From Neopestalotiopsis rosae (taxonomy: Eukaryota; Ascomycota; Sordariomycetes; Amphisphaeriales; Sporocadaceae), in the NCBI GenBank assembly GCA_023078685.1, contig JALGAS010000001.1, forward strand, positions 1,240,001 to 1,304,000: a DNA stretch of 64,000 nt, in the 5' to 3' direction. Shown here piece after piece: positions 13,480 through 25,900 of this stretch. A program made the translations under genes and the position numbers. Numbering within the stretch: position 1 is the stretch's first letter; every line of letters begins with the position of its first letter. The notes beneath the pieces are model-generated. The model saw only the letters and a program-made list of their open reading frames with translations, did not search any database and was not told where the DNA came from.

Positions 13480-16201
13480 ATGGCTGCAAGCAAGGCATCT
13501 CTGCCGGGAACGCCCGACAGCTCTGTCTCGCCAAGATCCCAGGCCTCGCCGAAGCAGGAAGGATATTTTCCCGCTGGTCAGAAGCAGGCGACCTCCACTG
13601 CCCATGACGGCTCAAAGCTGCCCATGCGCACAGCACACGGCGCAAGAATTGTGCCGGTCACTGCGGGCGAGAAGTTCCCCGACCTCTTGAACAAGCAGAC
13701 CAAAGACGACGAACCCGCAAACGATAGTGACGCGAGCGCGACGACGCCTGGCGATACGGCCCCTAGCCCTGGCAGTATGAGCGAGCCCCCGTCAAGGAAG
13801 GCATCGATTTCGTCTGTCTCGTTCCGCCAGCCCTCGAATCCGTTGCTGCCGCAAGGTGTGAAGAAGAAGCCCCTAGATGCTATTAGAAGGAGAGCTGCAT
13901 CTCCTCCGCATCGCAGGTAAGTCGCAAAGCAAAATTATGCTTGGATTTTTTTTTCCCTTCGAGGGGAAATTCCGTCCTACCATCCCCAACTACAGGTTAC
14001 GTCACTCCGTGGTTCTGCAGCCCACGATCTTCAAGCTGTCTTACACTGCGCAGACAAAAGGTCGCTTTGAGGCTCTGTCTTTCCCCCTCCATCCCCATAT
14101 ATGATCCTCAAGCGAGGTTGGCTGCATCGGACGATGGTCGCGTGGCATGATACAAGATCAGTTGCTACCTACCCCAGAGATGCATCGCGGGCCGCTGCGG
14201 CCTCGAGTCTGAGAACAGGAAAGCCTACCAGGTTATTTCTGGGGCTCTTGTATCATTCCAAGCAGATCGCGTGAGGGGCTATCACATGCTCTCAGTCTTA
14301 TTCGCTCCAAACGCCCAATTTTATTCTCCCTCCTCCCTCCCAGCAGGCAGGGTCCTGGTGTGTGAGTGGATCGTAACGCTTGCTTGCGCCGCCTATACAG
14401 TACTTTCACATCATATCTGTATTTGCACAACATGGGAAAAGTGTCCCGCCAGCCGCCAACCGCCAGTGAGCCCAACACAGACGAGCCCGCTGACCGTCCT
14501 CGTGCCTTGCCATGAAGGGGTTCAGTTGTCGGCGTTAAGTCTTTGCCAAGCTGGGTTACCTCCCTATCCCTTCATACTACCTGTACACTATCGAGCACCT
14601 AACCTAGGTACGAGCGCAAGCACTACAGCTGTCGCTCAGCTCACCAAAAGCACTTCCCCGCCATCCTAACCAAACCCCACCCCAACTGAGTCAGAGGTGC
14701 TGGTGAGGGCCCGAGGGGTCTTCCTTACGCTGCCTACCCACCTGAAAAACAGTAGCTCCATCTTGGCCTATGGCGCAGCTGGACAGGGAGTTGGAGAAAC
14801 GGCGGGGGGGACCATTATCCCTTCATCGTCGTCATGCGATTTTGACTTTATCCCATTCCCTCACCACCATTACTGTGCAGCAGTATTTCCTAGGCATCAT
14901 TCGTGTTCTACTGCTTTCGCATCACCTTTTCTGTATCATCCTTCCCCTCATTGATCTTGCGCAACCTACCTCGACTTCAAGCCGTGTTGGCCAAGCCGCC
15001 AAGTCTCTTAATTCATGGCTACAGAAACGCTGACCGAGTCCCGCGAGCAACACAGGTTTCAGTCGCATGTGGCGTTTGACAATATTCCCCTGGGCGAATC
15101 GACCGACTATAATCCGATTGCGTTCACACTGAATGCCAAGCACGATGGATATCAGTCTAGTAGGAGGAGTCGCACATTCATGGTCGGAGTTGACGACAAT
15201 ACTTACTCGGATCATGCTTTGCAATGGCTTCTAGACGAGTTGGTGGACGACGGCGACGAGGTCGTCTGTGTACGCGTCATTGAAACTGCGATGCGACTGA
15301 CGAATACCGCATATCAGGAGGCTGCACAGGTCCTCATGACTGGTGTGCAACAAAAGAACAAGAAGAACCTGGCCATATCACTAGTGTTGGAGTATGCTGT
15401 GGGCAAACTACACAACACTTTCCAGCATTTGGTAAGCGAGCTACCTGACAAGTCCTATTTTGGTGATGGCAAAAGCAAACAAGAAAAATCGGCTGACACT
15501 TGCAACCACAGATCAAGATCTATCAACCGTCGATGCTCATAGTCGGTACAAAAGGGCGCAGTCTTGACAGCGTCTCAAATGCTTTCTTCAATAGGAGCTC
15601 ATTCTCCAAGTACTGTCTCCAGTACTCGCCGGTGCCCGTTGTTGTCGTGCGTCCTACTGAGAAGCGCGAGAAGAAGCGGCTTAAGCGTGCACAAGATCCC
15701 TCGCGTCAAGGTTATCTACAAATGCTCCCGGGCCAGAAGCACGAAGCCGATAGTGAGAACAGCAGCATCTACGAGTTAGAACCCAACCTTAGTGCCGCCG
15801 AAGAAGCCCATCGGGTAGCGGTTGCCAATGGCCTTCCAGCCAAATATGACCCGACGCTGAAACCCCTGGATACGGATGCAATTCTTCGTCATGCGGGGGC
15901 AGGCCGATCTCGCCGCTCGCTTGCCATGGAACCTCCTACTGCAGAGGCCGTAGCACTGGCTGTGAGTGGTAGATTGCCTGCAGAGCCGGATGCGAATGGC
16001 GACGATACAGAGTCCGACGATGACGATGACGAGTTTGAGGTCACGACGGGCGAGGAGGCGCTCAAGAAGGAGCGACTGCACAAGATGGAGTCCAACGAAG
16101 GAGCCGTGCTCCGGGAGATGATGCAGCGGAAGCCGAGCGACGAGTCTATTGAGGAGGAGTCTGACGAAGGGGAAGGTGGTGCCAAGACAGCCACACAATA
16201 A
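13480..16201 (+). CDS. Universal stress protein (UspA) domain protein with disordered arms
   Basis: Cytosolic UspA-fold protein, probably ATP-binding, of the fungal type with long disordered N- and C-terminal tails. Exon 1 is 13480-13916 (Ser/Pro-rich, ending KKKPLDAIRRRAASPP plus a few residues). A GTAAGT donor opens a first intron of about 1.1 kb. The Usp core is 15056-15431 and 15512-16201, split by an 80-base intron (GTAAGC/CCACAG). Using the acceptor at 15054-15055 the frame closes and gives 500 residues. The core shows RTFMVGVDDNTYSDHALQWL, then the nucleotide-loop GTKGRS and SFSKYCLQYSP and the strand PVVVVRP. The C-terminal tail is acidic (DDTESDDDDDEFE). The 5' acceptor is uncertain: the more natural join at CTACAG (before 15022) is out of phase. 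An ATG at 15015 inside the same frame could start a 368-residue short form. Confidence 0.85.
13917..15055 (+). other. Long first intron, possibly with an internal promoter
   Basis: 1,139 bases, about ten times the other introns here. The 3' third (about 14700-15014) is pyrimidine-rich and ends just before the in-frame ATG at 15015, which looks like a leader. It may therefore be both an intron of the long transcript and the promoter/5' UTR of a shorter one. A small additional exon of suitable phase inside it is also possible. Confidence 0.4.
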
Positions 16202-16950
16202 CACAAAAGCGCCCGTCGCGTTGCAGGCGGAGTCATGAGGCAATAGTCACTTTGGCCCGCCATCCTCGTGCGTCCACACATTCCTGAAGGCGTGACATTT
16301 GGCCGGGTTGGGCATTCCAAAAGTCGTCGTTTGACGAGATCATTAGCGGTTTTGGGACCATTTCAGACGAGCGAATTCGTTTTGTTTTTTCACGGTATGA
16401 CGATACAAGGTCCGGCGTCTATCAGTGGTGTTAGTCATTCGTACTTGACTTGATTTCGAGGCATGCAAGTCTCTACTCTTATCACAAGCGACAATTAACA
16501 AACGAGGAAATTCCTCAATGTAATCATGAAGATCAACCTCAATTCGTCAACTCGAGTTCCATCGGTGATTGTGAGAAGCCGTAACCCAAAACCGCTCATC
16601 GTATGCCACCAACGAAGCAGCAGATGACGGCCAGAGCACACGGAAGGTCTAGCTTTCATCATGACTGCGTGAAGACAGCATATCTTCCATTCGTTTGTGC
16701 ACTATTTCTCGAACAACCTCTGAGTTTATTGTGCTCCCAAGCGGTTAAGAGAGGCTGCTGAATATTGATCTCTTAATGAGAAAAGCTCGGAGCCGAATCA
16801 TTCCCTTTCCTTCATGTTAATTCTACTGCCGCCAGGTGACAGCAGCCCTGCAACAAGGATATCTCCCACGAGCGGGCGACTCTAAAAGTGCGAGGAGTCT
16901 ACAAGGCAATCCTACCATGTAGTAGATGGACTCCCCTTCTATGACCTGGC
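16202..16950. other. Convergent 3' intergenic region
   Basis: About 750 bases between the stop of the stress-protein gene (+) and the stop of the pyroglutamyl-peptidase gene (-). It should contain both 3' UTRs and transcription ends. No ORF or repeat worth naming. Confidence 0.5.
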
Positions 16951-17963
16951 TTAATCCTTGGAAAGCTGGGACACGGCGGCCACCACGACCGCCAGCACGC
17001 CGTCGGCGGTACGGCGCAGATTTGCCGCATCCGACTCGCCGGGCACGTGGCAGAACAAGACGTTGCGCTTCAGGTTCCGCACGTAGCGGTTCGCCAGGCT
17101 CTCGTAGTTGATGAAGCCGCAGAGGTACGGCCCGCCCTCTGCGTGCGGCCGGATCTCAATGGGCTTGTTGCTGGCTGTTGTCGTGACAGTTTTGTCGTTA
17201 TCGTTTTTTTTGTGTTGCCCTTGAGAGGAGGAAGAAGATGATGACGAGCTCCGGAACAAGTCTAAAGCTTGATCATCGCCAACGGCCCTACTACTGCCGC
17301 TTCTGCTGCTGAAACGATACAGCGCATCCAGTATCGCCGTGGCCCCCTCGCACACGCCGTTGACGTCGAGCGACGGGTCGAGGCCGAGCGGGACCTTGTT
17401 GTCCCCCGTCGTCCAGGGGCTCGGGCCCACGTCCTCAATGGTCTGGCCGGCGTCGTCGGGCATGGTGTAGTACTGCTGCCGGTCCGCGGCCGTCCACCAG
17501 GTGCTGCTCATGCCCTGGCCGTACGCCGCGCGCTCGACCGTGACCCAGGTCCAGGGGCGGGCCTCGCCGAGGTGGATAAACAGGTCGATGTCGCCGCTGC
17601 CGCCGCCGCCGCCGGCGTGTCCTCGACTGTGCAGCTCCTTGCAAAAGGCGCGCACGTGGCCGTACTCGGTCTTGACAGGCTCGGCCAGCGCCGTGATGCG
17701 GATACGCGCCGGCGTGGGGTTCCGCGGCGTGTTGGGCTCCAGCGTCCTCGGCAGCACCTTGGTGACTTCGTGCGAGGTGTTGGGGTCGATTCTCCCGCCG
17801 TCGCCGTCGGGGTAGGGCTAATATCTTGACCATTAGCAAGAAACTCGAGTAATTTCGGTAGACATGGTCTCATATAAATGCAATGGAAAATAGTCCATGG
17901 TGTAATTGTATGGCTTACCCCCATGCCCGTGATGAGCACGTTGATATCTCTCATCTTGGTCAT
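16951..17963 (-). CDS. Pyroglutamyl peptidase I (peptidase C15)
   Basis: Cysteine peptidase that removes N-terminal pyroglutamate from peptides in the cytosol. Exon 1 (17963-17919) encodes only 15 residues ending ITGMG. After a 101-base intron (GTAAGC donor, GCTAAT branch, ATTAG acceptor), exon 2 (17817-16951) starts PYPDGDGGRIDPNTS. The total is 303 residues, longer than the roughly 215 of bacterial enzymes. The catalytic Cys is in GPYLCGF (C248) and the catalytic His is in FCHVPGE (H272). The extra length includes a polyserine and Asn/Asp/Lys-rich insertion just before the catalytic-Cys strand (about residues 190-225) and a poly-Gly stretch. Both are low-complexity loops that should not disturb the core. 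The acidic catalytic residue is not assigned with certainty. It is tandem with IBA57, 655 bases downstream of that gene. Confidence 0.92.
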
Positions 17964-18618
17964 GTCGCCGGTCTTCTCTTGTTTGTCAAATCTGTCTTGG
18001 AATATTATTCGGGTTCGTCAATGGTTTGATTACTAGATATAACAAATAGCTCTTGATTCCACGCTTTACAGGACTACTGAATTGTGGGACAGGAAAAAGT
18101 GATTTCTATATGTATAGATGGGAATGAATGGTCCGGAGCTTTGGGTCCAGCCTGACTGTGCCGCATGGAACGCCTTGGTGTTGTTTGCCACCCACACTAC
18201 CAAAGCATCAAGATCCTGCCGTTTCCGGGCTGATTGACGAGCCAATACCACACTCCTCCAAGGACCAAATCATGCACATGGGAAAAGTGTTCTGGTCAAT
18301 GTCATTGAAAAGAATCGCCCTGGCCACGGCTTTGTTGATGCCTATTCAGCTGGAGCGAAACAGCTTAACCAGCACACTTTGGCAATGCAAAGGGTGTGTT
18401 GGCTCAACGACGTTGTCTTACTGTCGTATTGGCACAACCTGGCAGTATTACATGCATTCTGAGCTCTTTGCAGCGAAACTCAGCACGGAGGCCTGCGAGG
18501 TGTAAAGGGACAAGCGAAGACGCGAGAACAGAAGGTTCGTGTGCAGTGATGAACCGCGATAGTAGTACATTTCTTTCCATCTTAAATATACATATCTCTC
18601 TTTCATAGCCGCTTCTTG
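17964..18618. promoter_or_regulatory. Upstream region of pyroglutamyl peptidase
   Basis: 655 bases holding the 3' UTR of the IBA57 gene and the promoter of the peptidase gene (both minus strand). Open frames here lack recognisable content. Confidence 0.45.
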
Positions 18619-19980
18619 CTAGGATGACTGCGCCGGCCTGCCATGGGCACTTTGGGCAATCTTCTCCCGAATCCAATCAGGCACAAAGGGCTTGATTTTC
18701 AACTGCTGGCCACCCTCTGCTTCCCACTTGAGTAAGAACTCGTTGCTCGGATCATATGGTGACGGCGACTCAGCGCTCTCCCCGGGCAGTTCAATGTCCG
18801 TCATGGGCTGCAGCCGGCACATGGCCAGTCCAATGTTGCCAATGCCGTTGATCCAGTGGCCGGTCGGCCGCTTCTTCGTAGTGCTCACCGGTGCGATATC
18901 CGTCTTGGACGGCACGCTCTCTGCTCCGAGCCGGCCGGGCGCCGTGGGTTTGTATTCGAGCGCCTCGGGCCTGGACTCGCCTTCTCCGTACACGACGCAC
19001 GGCAGTATCCGCTTCCTCACCACGCCCCTGTGCTTGGTCCGGATCGTCAGCTCCTGGCCCACGTAGCAGCCCTTTCTAAAGTCGACGCCGCCCATGAGGT
19101 CAATGTTGGCGTCGAGGGGGAGGGTCTTGTCGGGGATGATCTCCCCGGGGCCCTCGGCCACGCCGCGCAGGAAGCGCCGCACCGTGTACGTCTTGCGCGG
19201 GCACTGCTCCACGTCCACCTGGAGCCCCCTGTTCCCGCTCGTAATGACGCGCCAGCCGAGGTCGGGCGCCCTCGAGTCCCGCGTAATGTATGCTTCCTTG
19301 GCGTTCCTGGACAGATCTTCCGGCATGGCATCGTCGCTGCCGTCACGGTCCGCCGTTGCTGCCGTTGTCGTCGATAGAAAGGGCTCGTTCCAGTACGAGC
19401 TGACCGAGGCCTCGTCGAGCTCCACCTTGCGATGCACAAACGAGCTTCGCAGCTTGTACCGCCTCATGAGCGCAAAGAGCGCGTCCACCTGGCTCCGCGA
19501 CACCTCGACGAGGAACGAGTGGCCCGGGGCCAGCCCTTTGCTCTTGACGGCGTCGGGGAGGCCGTGAAACTGCGGGTTCGGGTGGATGAAGACGTCGTGC
19601 AGGACTCTGCCCTGGGCCGTCAGAAAGGCCGTGTAGAAGCCATCGTCGCGGGGTTCGTCGGGCCGCGCGGCGGGCTGCTTGTAGACCGAGGCTGTCACCA
19701 GACCTTGGAGGAACTTGGGGGCGTCGACGCCGGCAACGGCGATCAGGCTGCGGTTGGGGAGCGGCGCCCAACCGATCGCTGGCGGTGGATCTGGGTGCTG
19801 CTGCTGCTGCTGCTGCTGCTGTGAGGTCTGCGTAGCCATGCATCGTCGTCGAGGAAGCTCTGCTGCTGTTGCTGTTGTCGCTCTAAAGCTCGAATTGCTG
19901 ACCAAGCAGAGTCTGGCGCGCCGTGACGCTGACGCTGACGCCAGCTGCAGCGGACGTGCTGCGGCAGAGACTGACTTCAT
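18619..19980 (-). CDS. IBA57: IBA57/CAF17-type mitochondrial Fe-S assembly factor
   Basis: Mitochondrial matrix folate-binding-fold protein (GcvT-like/YgfZ family) that works with Isa1/Isa2 to mature [4Fe-4S] clusters for aconitase and lipoate synthase. It is a single exon of 453 codons starting at the first ATG. The N-terminus is rich in Arg, Ser and Ala with no acids (first about 48 residues), as expected of a mitochondrial presequence. The hallmark KGCYVGQE sits around C305, followed by LTIRTKHRG. Further blocks include NRSLIAVAGVDAPKFLQGL near the start of the mature protein. An (Gln)8 tract follows the presequence, encoded by eight CAG repeats (19798-19821). Fungal homologues are annotated as putative transferase CAF17. 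I am confident of the family. Confidence 0.93.
   Translation of the reverse strand: MKSVSAAARPLQLASASASRRARLCLVSNSSFRATTATAAELPRRRCMATQTSQQQQQQQQHPDPPPAIGWAPLPNRSLIAVAGVDAPKFLQGLVTASVYKQPAARPDEPRDDGFYTAFLTAQGRVLHDVFIHPNPQFHGLPDAVKSKGLAPGHSFLVEVSRSQVDALFALMRRYKLRSSFVHRKVELDEASVSSYWNEPFLSTTTAATADRDGSDDAMPEDLSRNAKEAYITRDSRAPDLGWRVITSGNRGLQVDVEQCPRKTYTVRRFLRGVAEGPGEIIPDKTLPLDANIDLMGGVDFRKGCYVGQELTIRTKHRGVVRKRILPCVVYGEGESRPEALEYKPTAPGRLGAESVPSKTDIAPVSTTKKRPTGHWINGIGNIGLAMCRLQPMTDIELPGESAESPSPYDPSNEFLLKWEAEGGQQLKIKPFVPDWIREKIAQSAHGRPAQSS
19798..19821. repeat. (CTG)8 trinucleotide repeat coding for polyglutamine
   Basis: Eight perfect CTG units on the plus strand, read as eight Gln codons (CAG) in the minus-strand IBA57 gene just after its targeting sequence. 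Such repeats vary in length between strains. Confidence 0.9.
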
Positions 19981-22900
19981 GCTACCGAACCGTACTCGTG
20001 AGACCGATGCTCATGTCAAAGATATTGTGAAAGAGAGGATCCAGTCCAGGTGGTGAATGACCACTGTCGGCTGGAGCTGGAACTGGAGCTGGAGCCGGGA
20101 GCAAGCAAACTGGAGCTATTACTCAGAGCTCCGTTGGTACCAAAAAAAGTTCGGGCCCTTCGGTCGGCACGGGCGGGCTTTAGTGGGGTTGTGGTTGCTT
20201 CCACTTTTGGTGCCCCGGATTTCCGAACGACTTCGGACATGGACGACTATAAGGACTCTGCTTGGTTGTATCTGCCGGTGTGATCGCTGTCATATTTCGC
20301 ATCTCGCTTGCTTGTATATTATTGCTCTTGTCTATTTGTGTCGTAAAGTCTGCCATACATGTTGACATGACTTTATATGTCTAAGGATTAACTACAGCTA
20401 GCAATACTCGTGTCAATATTGTCACACCCGAGTTATAATAACAGTCATCCGAGGCATAATTGATTCAATGACCCTTATGAAGTATGGTAATTGAAATTTT
20501 GTTGTCTCTTTCTCATATGAAACTTTCTTATAACATTCTTGGTGTCTTATTGGCCAGGTGCCATCTCCAAGCAGCACCCTTTACCGTGTATGCAACATAA
20601 CGAAAAGTACCGGACCACTCAAAGTCGATAACCGATCGGTGAGACTTACACATTAGGTCGATGATCGAAACAGGGCTGCCATGTATGAGTTTCGGCCACA
20701 GAAATATAAGCGATTAGCCCGGTGAAGACAACATTTCTGGACTATGACAAGCGATTGTCCATCCTCAGGGAGAGTAGAGCTGCTTGAATATGACCGTTAA
20801 GACTGTGTAAATATATCAAGGTCGACCAAAGACAGCCGTTACTCAACTTCAGGTCATTATTCCCACATATAACATGATCATAATAGCAAATTATCTTATG
20901 TTTACCTGATCTCCGTATCAATGTTGGCAAAATATTCCACGTTTCGAGTAAGACAAGCTCAACAGTCCATCATGTCTCTTACTCAATACCTGGTAAAGAA
21001 TAGATTAAGAGTCAAACCAAGATGTCATATTTATCCATAAATGGCGCGACTTTTCATTTTCATATCTTTAATTTCTCCCAGTGGACTAGAGGAAGTCGCT
21101 ACCAAAAGGCAGAGCGTACTTTTCTCATTGCTGGTCATGAGCTGACAAGTCTGTACGGTGGGTAGGCCAAGGTAACTAACATGACCAGACATCAAGCACT
21201 CAGTCGTTGCCGTCCTAGTCCATCGTTCTGAACCGATTTAGATTAGTATTTCTCTAGCCTTAGTCATCACAATCTTTCACAGGTATACACAAATATGGAA
21301 AGTCAAGTGAGTGTTACGCCGTAACAAGATCAGATCTGTTGTCATAGACTCCCCCCGGTCTCCCCGAGAAGGGACTTTAAAGAGGAACAGGACCCTGCCT
21401 CGGAACATTAAGACATTGACTAGTGTTCATCCTGGGGGCTCATGATGTATCTGGTATGCAAGTGCTCTTCCATGATGGAAAAGATGATCCCTGTCGACTA
21501 ATTTGTGCATGCAATTCTTTCCTTCGCCATGAGGCAATCATATGGGCAGGGATCCTTCTCCCGTGAGTCAAAGGGTAGGTATAGAAGGAAAGATGAAACA
21601 CCCTCGAGGCCCAAGGGACCGACGTGCAGCAAGCATAGAAACACCAAGAACCCAACGGGTAGTGACGGCTCAATGCTTGATTCTTCCCTCTGCTGCAACC
21701 AAAACCCAAGTTCAGGGTAGCTAGCACACAGTAGCATCGCCAGTCACATGCGTTGAAGTTGGGCTGGCGTGCGTTTGACACGATGGAGAAGGACTTCAGC
21801 GCGGATAATTGTCCTATCAGATTTATGCTTTTGCTTGTGTACCTTGGGGGCTAGCTTTTTTTCTGCCAGTTGTCCCAGCTTTGCATTAGAGTTGCAGAGA
21901 TGCAGAGATATCCAACCCTCCCCCATGCTCTTTTTTCTTAGAGACATTTTTTGTTTTCCCTCTCTACTACTGCTGTACACATGTATCCCGTACGTGCATA
22001 CAGACCATGTACGGGGTACCCAAGAGAGTGGATTCCCCAGATCTGAGCACGTCCGTTCTCATATCTCAACAGGTGGGACAACACGCGTGTGCTTGTGCGC
22101 GTCTTTTGCATGGTGTATATGCGCACGATCTCTTTTTTATGCCAGATGCTATGTCATTACAACATCAGAAGGGTTCATGTCGTTGAAGGAGGATCTTCTA
22201 AAGTACAAAGTGGACATGAACGCTTTGTTGATGGAACTGATCTACGTATACTATTTGAGCTCTTTGCAGTACAGACACGAAATGAACGTGATGCCGCGCA
22301 GTAGACGAGGGGGAGACCATCTGTTCACCAACTTCCTTCGGGAGCAGCCGACCAAGCCGCTTTCTCAAGTCCGGGGTTGAAGAGTGAAGAGATATCTAAC
22401 CTAGATAGCTTCGGGCTGATCGGCGAGGTTGAGGTGCCAGCTAAGCTATCGGGATCATCAGCTGTGATGTGAGGCTAAAGCGGGATCACTAACGCAAAGA
22501 ATATCTCCGTCACAGTAGTTGAGTATGGGAACAGTTAGTATAACCGCTGTTGCAGATAGCCAGGGGTGATTGGGTAGACATACTTGAGGCTTAAGCTGCA
22601 AGTACACCGCCGACATGACCATGTATACCGTTTACCCCGGTCGTGCTGTACACTACTGTAGTATAGTAGTTCAAAACGGAGACAAGGAGGAAGAGGAAGA
22701 GGAAGAGGGGGGCAAGGCCCGGTCATGTGGACATGAACAGGCGGAGAGCTGAGACAGGAAGGATGAGTATAACTCCATTCTCGTGCCTATACCGCCAACC
22801 AACTGCCAAGCAAAAAGTCTGCCTGCAGCAAAGAGGACACACGAGAAAAGAGAGTGCGGTCAGTGCCAGCGCTGCCAGCGCGGCTTCTCTGATCCACCAT

Positions 22901-25900
22901 TGATACCACTCTCCATTTTGACGCGAAGACACCAAGACAAGAAACCAACCAAGCCAACCCATCACCGCTATCTATCGCGTCAAATAGAGCTGGATCTACC
23001 CGCAATGGGTCCCCAGTCTACTTAGCTGTCGATCCACCCGAGTACATACATACTACAGTAGTACGGGTATCCGCACTACTTTTTTGCAGTGTTGGGCTTG
23101 GATGTGCACCCAGATATTTCCTCTTTGGGGACATATACGGTACGCAACCCCCTGTCACCGCTGCTCAAGCTCGAGTCAGAGAGTTCGCGCGTCTGTCCAA
23201 ACAACGCATAGTTTACATGCAATCGAAGGAATTTTCATGCACGAAGAACTTCTTTCGAAACGTTCGACTGCATGAACAACAACAACAATCTCCATCGTGC
23301 TAAGGTGAGACTACTGTACTCTTCAACCTCCTTCGGGGCGGGGGGAGGAGGCTTGCTAAACCCCAAGGAGATTTTTTTCTGAGCGGTGACCATGAAGCTA
23401 AGCTGCTTCTTCCCTTTGATGCGTGTGTGCCCTTTGATGTTGAGCTGACCACCACATCAGATAGAGACAGAGAGAGAGAGAGAGAGCTCCAAACAAACGT
23501 GGCAGCTGTTGAGGATACTCCGCACGCGCGCACGTAATTGCCCATGTCAGCTTTGCCAGCATATCATATATCCGCTTTCTGCACCTCGTAACAAGCAGTG
23601 TCATGTGACGAACGGAGTAACCAACCTCAACACACTGTCTGTCTGTCTGTCTATCTGTCTGTCTTTGTCTGTAACCCGCGTCTGATGGCCGGATTGGGAT
23701 ACTCCACTGAGTCAGCCCCTCTTGCCTTTGATTTGCTCATTTCCCCCCCTAGAGTAGCATTTTGGGAAAGATAAAGAGATATGTGCGTAGAGGAAAAAAT
23801 CGCATCTCTTCAGCCACATGAAAATTGAAAGCCCAATTATTCATCAACCCTGGTCGGGTGGGCCGAAGATCTTGTTGAGGAAGGATGCGTACACATGGTA
23901 TAATGGTCAACTTGACTCCGTAATCCTTGCAAATAGTGTATGTATTGAGTGCTTTTATGATATAACAATGATGCGTTGGAAAAGATAGAGTCAGTTTTCA
24001 GCACCGAGTCAGCGAGTATAGTACAGCACCATGGCGGGGAGGCTCGTGCACTGCGAATGAAAGGCAAAGAAGTGCAAGCTTGGGGCGACAGGATAAGCAC
24101 TTCCCCAATGTTGATCTTTCTTTCTTTCTTCCAATTAAACCTGGGGTAGGGCTGGATAACGGCAGCTCCGCGCCCTCACAATCAATCCCGCAATCCAGAC
24201 GAGTTTTGCCCTCCGACGTAATACGGAATTACCTTGTCGCGTAATCTGTCGTCGCGGGGTTTGCTGCTTCTTCTTCTTTGCGACCCCGACTGTGACTGCT
24301 ACGGCGACGCGACGGGTAGACTTGGCGTATTACATACTGCTGCAAAACCCCCCCCCTCTGATCTGCTCGTAAGCACAGCCGAAAAGGCGGAATGGCATTG
24401 TTACATTGGAAAAAGTCAATCTCATCAGTCGGACCCGACAGTTTGTGTCGCGATAAGCCGAAAGGACCAGACATGGGGTTGGGGTGGTAGTGGTGGTGGT
24501 GAGATTGTACGTGGGATATTGGTAGGGCAAATTGGAGGCGGGTTTTGCGCATAGCCCTTTATGCTGACCGCCCTGGACTGGGCTGGCAAGCTGGGTGCCC
24601 TTGGAACCTGCAAGCTGTCAGCCACTCCCGCCAGGGGAAAACTTAGCGAGAGTGCATGAGGAGAATCAAGTATTTCATTTTCATTTGCATCATGTCTTCT
24701 ACGCGTATTCATTTGCAAGTATTCTGAAAAGCATTCAATCAGAAAAAGACTTTCAATATCCACCGGAATAGGCAATCTCGGCCGAAGAAGTATTGTCTTG
24801 GTCTCTTTGACTCGTAGCTGCGACTATACGCACGCGAATCGGCGACCGGTTTCAGCCAGCCAGGCGCAAAAAAAGGGGAATCACCTTCGTCCGTATGCGA
24901 ATGAATAGCCCGAGATGCATATCATATAGTCCGGAGACTTTTTTTGGTGTCTTCATTTCCGTGTCCCCCCTGGACGACGGTATGGGCAAAAAAAAAAAAC
25001 ATGAGAAAGTAAGAAGTGGCCGTAGCTTTTTTGTTCATTGTCCAGGGTCTGTGTCTCATGCGATTGGTCAGAAAACGTGCGGGTCGAACGGATATCCAAG
25101 CCTCTGGGTCACGGATCGCCTTAGGCCGCCGTCCATTTGACTCAGGCTGTGACACGGCATTTCCTTTTGGGGGGGAGGGATGGCGGGCGCGGGGGTGGCC
25201 TAGCAGCAGTCGAGGGTAGCTGAGAGGTAATAAAGTGTTCCTTTTTCACACATTTAATCTTATATAGGTACATGGTCACAACACCCCCCTGAAGGTTTTC
25301 CCTGGCCTACGTATACGGCAATCACGGCGAACGCCAGGCAGGCATCGTGTACTTCGCATGTGTGTGCGTACAGCTTTGTGGTCTGGCAGCCAATTTCTTT
25401 GTTGGAGTACATGAGGAAATCAGCCATAAAGTCCCCTGCAGGGGTCCCTCCAAAAGAAGAAACGGTCTCTGTCCCGACCTGTTGGGACGCACAGCTTTGG
25501 AGAAAAGCAAGTTTTCATAATCATACTCAACGTCTTGGTAGAGCTGCATTACGAGAGTCTGTACGAGAGTCTGTACGAGAAAGACGTGACGTACGAGACA
25601 AGGACGAAAATAGCTAGCTAGGTACGCTACTGGTGATTGTGACGGGAAAGATTGTGACGACTTTGTAGATAATGAGCAAGAAATGAGGTATACTCTATAT
25701 CAGGTCCCAGAGAATATGCCGATCGCTCAGGCAACCAAGGCGTCCACCTGACAAATGGTCAAGTGCCTTCGGTGCCGGACGCGGTCGGCAGTGTATATCT
25801 GTATATCTGTCTCGCGACCGAGAGGTAAAAGGTAGGGGAGGCAGCGTCCGGAAATGCAGGAAATGCACCTTGGTTGGCTGGCAAATGGGTGTATAGGGGG

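Noticed and set aside
21769..22380. 203-codon plus-strand frame in gene desert 1
   Set aside because: It begins at GTG with no ATG context, and the translation shows no recognisable features.
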